Shown here: piece after piece, positions 56,593 through 64,000 of the stretch
Numbering within the stretch: the first letter of the stretch is position 1
Layout of the letters: each line of letters opens with the position of its first letter
Source: Aporrectodea caliginosa
Taxonomy: Eukaryota > Annelida > Clitellata > Crassiclitellata > Lumbricidae
Assembly (NCBI GenBank): GCA_020284085.1
Contig: JACEVL010000801.1
Location: 192,501-256,500 of the forward strand
DNA: 64,000 nt
Direction of reading: 5' to 3'
Notes under the pieces: generated by a model
The model's database searches: none
The model's input: the letters and a program-made list of their open reading frames with translations, nothing else
What the model was told of the DNA's origin: nothing
Translations under genes and position numbers: made by a program

Positions 56593-56968
56593 ATATTGTC
56601 ACTACTGATAACCATGAGCCAAAAGAGAAAGGCAACAAATGATGAGGAAGTTCACCCATCAAAGAAAAGAAAAAGAGACAGTAAAGTAGATCAAACATCG
56701 AAGCCCCAAAAATTAGAAGTCGTGGAGAACAAATCTAATCACAAGATCTGCATCGAAAGTAAAGCAAAAGAAGAATAAAAATTCTTCAGGCAAAGCGACT
56801 CTTCAAAAAAATAATAAAATTCATCAAACAGAAGATTGTATAAGTTCGAAAACGACAGTTAAAGACACAGGTTCTGTGAAAGAAACGTTGTCATCAAAGA
56901 ATAAATTGTCAATACATCTTCCTAGAAAACCAGTAGAAGTTTCATGCAACTGGAAACAGCTTCTTAAG
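56593..56968 (+). other. REXO4: REXO4 exon with start codon and internal frameshift
   Basis: The acceptor TTTCATTTGCAG precedes 56593; the ATG is at 56614. The start frame runs [18 protein letters not shown]... and stops at 56776-56778. The +1 frame is open from 56717 and gives [15 protein letters not shown] through [10 protein letters not shown] to the donor at 56968, in phase with the next exon. So one extra base (or two missing) lies between 56717 and 56776. An extra T in GAAGAATAAAAATTC is one possibility. It could be a sequencing error, a polymorphism or a true inactivating change. Confidence 0.8.
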
Positions 56969-59900
56969 GTTTGCCAGTGATTTTCTTTAACCTATTGAAT
57001 TTATCAGATCACTAGGAATGCACACTGAAAAGGCAGCGCTAGTAACACTTATAAGAATAGCTCTTAACAGTTAATGCATAATAATATAATCTAACTTACA
57101 GTAGCAGGACAGTATGTAGGTATTATAAACTCTGCTAGTCAAGATTCTGCTGTAAGCCTTGGTTGTTTTATGTATTAAGTATGTCATGGGTTATCAAAAT
57201 ACATGCAGCAGTGGGACACAGTGGCCGATTGGTTAGAGCGCTCATCCTGTAATGCAAAGAGTGTGGGTTTGACCTCCCATGAGACAGTTACTGTGTAGGT
57301 AACCTTTAGCAAGTCCATCTTATCGTAAACTTCAAATTTCTACAGTGCTACACTAGAGCTAAGCGTAGAGCACCAGCTTATTCACAAGCGCTGCATTGTA
57401 TCAGAGTGGTACAGTTTATATAACGCTTACTGCACAATTAACCAATAGCATTATTGCATTGACTTTATTTGAAACATTAAATAATAACAAATTGCTAACT
57501 GAACTGGTGTGTTTATTTGATGACAGTCGGGTAAAGTTGTACATAACATCAAAAAGATATCACAGAAAAATGACAGTTTTGAAAAGCAAGAGGAATTGGA
57601 AAAATCTAATGACGCTAACAAGTAAGCAGTCAAGTTTTCAATGCAATTAGAAATCAGTCCATCATGCAGTATTTAGATGTAACTTTGCTGTTGCTGATCC
57701 CATGAACAGAATAAAGAGCAGCAGGCACTGAAGTATGAAAGGGTTAAGCATCATCTTAAATGAGCAGACTGCTTCTGAGATGCTATTTCCTGTTGCGTAG
57801 GAGCTTATGTACAATTACCACATTTTGTTGAGACAACGTATATTTTGTGTAATAAATACTGTATTGCCCTGAAATGTTAATCTTTTCTAATGTGGTGTAC
57901 GTGAAGATTTATGTATTGCCCTATTGATGGATATATTCAGAAATCTGTGGGCCAATTGTGTATTGTGATATCTAACTTGTTTGATTGTTTTCAAAACAAG
58001 GGGTTGAAAAGTGCTTGTGGCAGATCGCTTTGTTTTGGAGAATTTCCAGTTGTATGTGTAAATAACACCTGACAAGATTGACAAGTTTAGTTTAGTTTCA
58101 GTATCTTTCAATTTGGTTTTTGTTTAGTCTCTGCTATCATTTAAAATGCTACTGGTACCTTTGCTTATTAAAAATTACCAGTGGTTTTTTCTGTCTACAT
58201 GCATTCTGTGCTTTCAGATCTAACGAGATCTGGTTTGATGGTGTAGATGACATATTGCTTGAGACTGGAAGAATGCAAGAAGCGGTGTCGAGCGACAAAC
58301 CAGAAGTTGATGGCTTGGTAAAACGAAATGCCTTTGACGGGTATGCCTCTTTTGTTACCAGAAATTTCACGTAGCACCTAAGTACCTAATGCCACCTATG
58401 CTAGCCTAAGTTTATGAAGAAGATAAAGTGTATCCTTGAGCTAACTGAAAAAATTATGTATACATGTCATGCTGGTGCACACATGTATGGCCCACAGAAA
58501 GGTCAGCTGTCAAGAGTTGACAGTTGACAAGCATTTGGAGTTGTAGTCAGTCTTATCTTCATTATTGTACCTGCAATTACCGTACCCATTTATGCAGTGT
58601 CTCTTAGCAATATACGCTTCATACATGACATCCAAATCATAATCAAGAATGGTTTCCAACTGCCTATGGAACAGGGCAAAGAAAGGCCACGAAGATTGCT
58701 ACCGGTTGCTAGGCAACTGATTCTTAAATACTGAAAAAACCACGTAAAAAACTTCTATGTTGCATTGTTTTGTTGCTATTAATCTAATCTATGAACTTAT
58801 TTAGTGACACTGTCTTGATGTTCAAGGCATTAGTCAATGATCGCTGTAAATATTAACTTACTGCAGTCTGAATTTGAATTACGAATAGTTTTGTTGACCC
58901 ATTTAATGATGATATCAATGACGAGTTGATGATTAAGGCAGTGATGTTAATACAAATCATAAATTTTGTAAATGAGTTTATTTCCAACAAAACATTATTG
59001 GGAAAATTTTTCTTGGCACATAGTTGTGAATTATGAATGGTATGAATAACATATTTTCATTATTGGGTGGTTAGTATTTTACTTTTGTAATAGTTTATAA
59101 TTGTTCATAATGTAATTGTTTCATTAAGTACTGATAATTACTCGTTCTGTACAGATTGACCAAAGTAGTGGCAATGGACTGTGAGATGGTTGGTGTTGGC
59201 CTTGAAGGCAAGGACAGCATTCTGGCTAGAGTTTCTATCGTCAACCATTTTGGCCAATGCCTTTACGACAAGTACGTCAAGCCATTGGAGAAAGTCACAG
59301 ACTACCGTACATTTGTCAGTGGTATTCGACCATCGGATTTGAAAAATGGTAAGACTTCAAGATTTAATTGTAACTTCAAATAGTTCAAGAAGAGGTCTTT
59401 GGCTATCAGCGGGGCAACTGACCCATGTGGCTATTATGGATGTTGTTTGACAACCTTGGGTAGGTTGTTTGAATAGTTGTCTTTGTTGCCAGGCAGCGTA
59501 ACTGGGTTCAGGCATGAACTGAGAGGACAGTAACTAATATGAAGGCAGACAACAACGCTAATGAAAAACACAAGATCAAGCAGTCAAATGAGACCACTAC
59601 TACTGGTTCTAGTTCCATTGGGAGATGAGAAACTTAACTACCACTGCAATAGTTGTGGGCTTCTATGGCTAGAAATCAATCTGAAGACTTCTATATGGTC
59701 ACTTCAAAGTAAATCCATAGTCCAGAAGTACCTTATGTGGATCAGTATAGATAGTTTACTTTGAGTAATTACTTCAGATATTCCATTTATGAACTCATAT
59801 TTTGTCATACGATGCAGTAATGTGAAATGTGTAAATTTGTTTGATAGCTGAGGATTTCAAAACAGTTCAGAAGGAAGTGAGCGACCTGTTAAATGGCAGA

Positions 59901-61265
59901 ATCCTTGTCGGACATGCCATACATAACGATCTTAAGGTACATCTCTATTTTATGTACATAATTTAATTAGTAATAAATTTTGATTATATTCACAGGTTTT
60001 ATTTGTAAATAGCCACATAAATTCCTCTGAAAGGTGCTGCATGAATTTAATTCAGTTATGTTACATTATAATGGTTTCATTTAGTTGCTTTAGATCAAGC
60101 ATTGCTTAATTTGCAATGTGACAAAATTTCAGCACTTGCAACATTTTGATTATTATCAAGGATTTATTACTTACAATAATTTCTACATTCACTGTGACAA
60201 TTATCTACAGTGTGGGGCGCGGTGGTGTAGGGGTATGTTCGGTGCCTTGCAACCGGAGGGTTGCGGGTTCGAATCCACCTCAAGCCGCCGCGTAGGGACC
60301 CTGGGCAAGTCCTTCACTCGCAATTGCTCATGCGCTTCAGCGTGAAACTCCGATTCAGTGTCCGCGCTGTAGTCGGGAGCGCCTCTGAGATGAAATCTTG
60401 AAGGGGCGCTATATAAATATCTAAAATGAAATGAAATGAGAGGTGTCTTGTTTGAATTATTATACAAATTGTATAATAGTTCAAACAAGAGACCTTAAGA
60501 GTTTGTCGTTTCTTGATGAGGAGTTTTTTTATGTTAAGGTTTTGTTTCTGGATCACCCACATAAGAAGCTACGTGATACATCTCGTTATAAGCCATTCCG
60601 AGCTGTGGTCAGTGGTGGCATTCCTTCTTTGAAGAAGCTGTCTGAGAAACTGTTAGCAGTGAAAATACAGGATGGGGAGCACAGTTCAGTAAGTGTTTTG
60701 TAAGCATTAACATTGTAGTATTTTGTGAGAAAGTAACTGTTACATTTACCGGTAGTTTAATGCCAAAGTGGCTGTGTTTGTGTGTGATGACCGACCATTT
60801 TAAGATCATTGTTTTGGGCTGACATCTCTGTACACTTGACACTTTCTTACCAATTTGCATAAAATTTGTTGTGCACAATACCTTTGACATTTACACATCT
60901 CATTTATTTCTTATCTGTTTGTCAAGTGTTGATACAATAGGATGTCATGCCCCATGGTTAGAAAGACTGCAAAGAACAGAAAGGGTGGTAAGACGGACCC
61001 AGAGGTCATTGCAAACATGCCCAGCATGAATGAATGAATGAACAAACCTCTGAATCCTTTGTCCTCTTTCAATATTGATGAAATTTACTGATGGTCAGCA
61101 TTGGTGTGTTGCACAAGAACTTTAGTGTAGTGTATCTGCACGTTACACTTAAAATTGTTTTACTGTACGACTTTGACCTTTTAGGTTCAGGATGCTCAAG
61201 CAGCTATGAGGTTATACACGATGCACAGGAAGAAATGGGAGAGCTCGATTAAGAAGAAACGCTAA
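56614..61265 (+). CDS. REXO4: RNA exonuclease 4 (REXO4), seven coding exons
   Basis: Exons: 56614-56968, 57527-57621, 58218-58340, 59155-59348, 59848-59936, 60539-60688 and 61185-61265, all with GT/AG borders and consistent phases. A 5' UTR acceptor precedes the ATG (exon border 56593). After correcting a one-base frame disruption in the first exon, the product is 361 residues. The N-terminus is lysine-rich and nucleolar-like (SKKRKRDSK). The NWK motif (near 115) and EIWFDGVD (near 155) match vertebrate REXO4. The DEDDh exonuclease domain has D199/E201 ([12 protein letters not shown]), D283 ([11 protein letters not shown]), and H333/D338 ([14 protein letters not shown]). The family removes RNA from 3' ends and acts in nucleolar rRNA processing. 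The C-terminus is short and basic (SSIKKKR). Introns hold SINEs at 57211 and 60211. Confidence 0.93.
57211..57412 (+). repeat. Family A SINE joined to a partial R1, in REXO4 intron
   Basis: GGCCGATTGGTTAGAGCGCT head, GTGGGTTTGACCTCC as degenerate B box, GTTACTGTGTAGGTAACC central domain to 57310. Then R1-type TATCGTAAACTTCAAATTTC and CACCAGCTTATTCACAAGCG. Confidence 0.65.
60211..60440 (+). repeat. tRNA-derived SINE (family B), intact, in REXO4 intron
   Basis: Head GGGCGCGGTGGTGTAGGGGT with A-box-like TGGTGTAGGGG, then the B box GGTTCGAATCC (perfect). The central domain has CGTAGGGACCCTGGGCAAGT and CACTCGCAATTGCTCA. The tail GTAGTCGGGAGCGCCTCTGA and GAAGGGGCGCTATATAAAT is shared with the LINE at 42357-42706, followed by (GAAAT)n. 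It looks young. Confidence 0.85.
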
Positions 61266-61984
61266 AACTACCTTGGGGAACGTGAAACACTGCTGTTTAT
61301 CGTCTTTCCAACTTCAGTGTCATATGAATTGTCTCAACTGGGAATGGTTTTGTTATTGTTAAATTCTTGAAATGGTGTAAAACTGAGAACTGGAGTTAAC
61401 GAGTAAAACTCTGAATCAACTGGTTAACTGACTATTCTAATGTGCACACTTCTAGGTAAAATATGAACAAGAAACATCCCTTTGTGCTTTTGTTGATATT
61501 GTATGCCAGGTATTCATGAATTATGTAATTACATGTACCAATCATAAATTGTTGCACAAGGGATCAGGCTTAAATTTACCAAGTTGTAGTATGGGTGAAT
61601 ATCTACTGTACATAATTATATTGTATGTGTACCAGGTATATGTATGTAGCTGACCATTTATACCTCTGTAACAGTTAGCCTACTTGTAACCTTTATATAG
61701 TGCCCTCTAAATATGTCTCATTAAGACCAAGTTATCAGATAGCAAATTGAATATCTGTGGTAGTTACTGGCAGAGATTTTGAAGATACCAAACACCCAAC
61801 CAAGGTTTCAAGTATTTTTTGACCAGTTAACATCTGGAGTTATAGTTTAGATGCAAACCGCTGGGTTAATGTCTTCATAGCTCTTAATGCATGTGCTGCA
61901 GTTCATTGCCAAACGGCAATAACGAAACATTGAGATTATTCAATGAGGTCATCTGATTGTCTTTGTCTGGTCATACCTAAATCA
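61266..61984. other. REXO4 3' UTR and downstream spacer
   Basis: AT-rich, no ORF. I did not find a canonical AATAAA signal close to the stop codon, so the transcript end is not placed. Confidence 0.4.
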
Positions 61985-62275
61985 AGAACTGTTCTCGGTG
62001 AACGAGCTTTTTCAGTATCTGGACCTACTTTTGGAACTCTCTTCCTGTGTCTGTACGCTGTGCTCAGTCGCTTGTGTCATTTCGTTCTCGGCTGAAAACT
62101 TACCTCTTTCAAATTGCTTATCCACCTTAGGCTGCCTCTCTGTCTCTTACGGACTCTTCTTACGGTCTCTTCTGGATGTTGACCTGATTACGGCTTGGTT
62201 TTGGTGTGCCATCGGTTGATGCCTTGTGCATTAGACACCGCGCAATAGAAGTTGCTAATTACATTACATTACATA
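61985..62275 (+). pseudogene. 5'-truncated LINE tail with (ATTAC)n end
   Basis: GERAFSVSGPTFGTLFL is followed by frame-shifted relics of an SFRSRLKTYLF-type LINE C-terminus (TCGTTCTCGGCTGAAAACTT). The 3' UTR TTGACCTGATTACGGCTTGG...ATTACATTACAT matches 38109-38260. Pseudogene. Confidence 0.7.
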
Positions 62276-62561
62276 TGAGGGGAAGCAATGAATGGGTTCT
62301 GCTTTGTGTAGACTATTATGTCAGTCGGCGAGAAAGCTTTTGGCACATTGTTTTTGTCCCAGCTTCGTCTGATTTTTTAAACACGACTAAAATCGCTCGT
62401 TTCTCAGTTAACTTTCCATTTCAAGGACAACGGACAAAATCAATCACACACAAAAATGGTGAAATGGCAAAGATTTTGGTTCATCTTAAAAAGACTGCGC
62501 CACGAACCAAGGACCTATTATACACAGGACTAGAAAGCCTTTATGTAACGTCGTTGCTATA

Positions 62562-62760
62562 GTTTTTGGGCGATAATCGGGGTAAGAAAATTTCACATCT
62601 TGTTTTGACAACAAACGCATTCAATTAATTATAATTATTTTATGAAGGCAAATTGACGAATAATCGTGTTTGCAAAAGAGAAATTTGCCGGTGGATATTT
62701 AAAGCACCATATTTAATACTAGAAACAAAATTTTAAGTGGGGCGACATCTATGTTTAAGA
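62562..62760. repeat. Dispersed repeat R3, copy 2
   Basis: Shares AGTTTTTGGGCGATAATC, ACGCATTCAATTAATTATAA-like words and AGTGGGGCGACATCT with 44525-44760. No ORF in common. Confidence 0.6.
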
Positions 62761-63187
62761 GTGAAACGGATGTACATTGTACACAAATTTTCACGAGCAA
62801 CCAAGATTCCTTGTATTGGCCAAGATACTAAATATAGCTCCAGAGACGAAATAATAATTATAATACTTCAAATCCTGAATGCAAGTCATACTGAACGAGA
62901 ATGTGGCGTCATCTCGCAATTGATGTAACACTCTGACATGAAATGAACGCAACTATTGCTAGTAAAGTTTATAGTGTAACGATCCTGTGATGGCGTTTTG
63001 TCCCATTTCACATTGGTCGTGGATACAGTCACACCCGACGTGATTCTATACACAGGACTCAAATCACGTCCGCTTCGCAATTGGCCAATGCATGTCACAT
63101 GATTGCGTGAACGTTACAGGAGCCGACCGATAAACACTCCCGAAAGCGGTGGAAGATTGTTGACTATGTTTTCTAATGACGACACAA

Positions 63188-63302
63188 ACCCTGACCCTAA
63201 CCGACCCTCACGGCGCCTTACCTGACCCTAACCGACCCTCACGACGCCGAATCTGACCCTAAACGACCCTCACGACGCCGAACCTGACCCTAAACGACCC
63301 CA
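63188..63302. repeat. ~34-bp tandem repeat, about 3.5 copies
   Basis: Units contain CTGACCCTAAMCGACCCTCA and CGACGCCGAA (with variants). Starts near 63188, 63220, 63253 and 63286. No coding signal. The remainder, 62831-64000, has no supported gene. Confidence 0.8.
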
Positions 63303-63425
63303 AGATGTCCGCCATTTGAAAATCCCGGCGTTAGTCAACAAGTTCACATGACATGATTTAGCCAATAGCGTGGCGGGCGTGAATGTAATAGCTTGTATTG
63401 CGCTCACGTCCGGGGCGTGAGCGTA

Positions 63426-63473
63426 TCCACTCACGGCCTTCTAAATATCTATATTTAGAAGGCCGTGATCCAC
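63426..63473. repeat. 38-bp near-perfect palindrome between 5-bp direct repeats
   Basis: TCACGGCCTTCTAAATAT, two bases, then its exact inverse occupy 63431-63468. TCCAC lies immediately on each side (63426-63430 and 63469-63473). Confidence 0.9.
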
Positions 63474-64000
63474 TACGATTAAAATATGGCGCCAACTCAG
63501 TGCGTCGCTATAAATAACGTCATCGGTAAACGTAAACTCTTCCCTTCATATGTAGTCAGCGTTTCCCAATAATTATAATGTGTACAAGAAGAAAATGATT
63601 CGTTTTCAAATTGTTTTGAATACTTCATTAAAGTGAGATTAATTATCACGTTTAGACGAGTTTCTAGAATCGGTTCTATCCACCGATTTTACTAGTATTC
63701 ACGACAGAGTTTCGACGAAGGAGGTATTCACTGTTTCGATGCATTTTAAGAGATTGTAGTCTATTTCAAATGACACTACTCAACCTCAATGTATTTATGC
63801 AGATCGAAGTAAAATTTCCCATGTTATTTTCAATCTTGCGTCAGATCGGCGATCTGTATATAAAGACGTCTGCAGGTCTTGGGATAGAAGACTGCTTTAG
63901 AAATATAATAGACGTACTTGCATGGTTTGCTTTGTTGACCCTGCGATCCACCATTTAAGAGAATTCGAAACTCGACAGACGTCTGACCGTTTTCTGGGGG

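Noticed and set aside
59561..59764. 67-codon ORF in REXO4 intron as an extra exon
   Set aside because: The flanking exons join in phase without it (59348 to 59848), and it has no matching splice sites or homology to the family.
63188..63302. Interstitial telomere repeat, because CCCTAA recurs
   Set aside because: The hexamer occurs only once per ~34-bp unit and is not itself tandem.

Overview
This is a eukaryotic (metazoan) window. Genes are few and split by introns, codon-sized exons have GT/AG borders, and most of the DNA is repeats: tRNA-derived SINEs, 5'-truncated LINEs, hAT-type MITEs with 8-bp target duplications, an LTR element, microsatellites and minisatellites. The gene orthologues (REXO4, RMC1) are animal genes. 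The repeat style and the recurrent TAGGCCTA-type words suggest a marine invertebrate, perhaps a deuterostome; that placement is inference and weak.

Layout. 1-28.5 kb holds no host gene I can support. It contains tandem repeats (899-1275, 12.69-13.59 kb), a long polypurine tract (4.37-5.09 kb), CATA, ACAG, ATT and GATA microsatellites, SINEs, LINE remnants (7.4 kb; 20.9-22.1 kb) and hAT-type elements at 12.0, 15.6, 21.5, 23.2 and 25.1 kb. A tandem duplication at 8.56-9.9 kb carries a MITE in one copy and the empty site in the other. 28.56-34.91 kb is a very young LTR retroelement: about 1.6-kb LTRs that each contain an open reading frame, a primer-binding site for tRNA-Ser(GCU), a Gag-protease ORF, a short pol-tail remnant, and no reverse transcriptase, RNase H or integrase. 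35.4-39.2 kb is a cluster of DNA transposons, including nested MITEs and a hAT element with a transposase C-terminus. 41.3-43.4 kb (minus) is a two-coding-exon gene for a 125-residue multi-pass membrane protein that I do not recognise. 45.5 kb (plus) is the first coding exon of an RMC1-like gene whose later exons I cannot find. 46.6-54.3 kb is a 7.7-kb, CpG-dense 23-bp minisatellite. 56.6-61.3 kb (plus) is a REXO4 (RNA exonuclease 4) gene with seven coding exons and one apparent frameshift. The last 2.7 kb is repeats.

The host genes do not form an obvious pathway: REXO4 is a nucleolar exonuclease, and RMC1 is a late endosome/lysosome trafficking factor. The strongest candidate for something undescribed is the LTR element, which carries a coiled-coil ORF inside its LTRs, Gag and protease but no polymerase, and almost identical LTRs.
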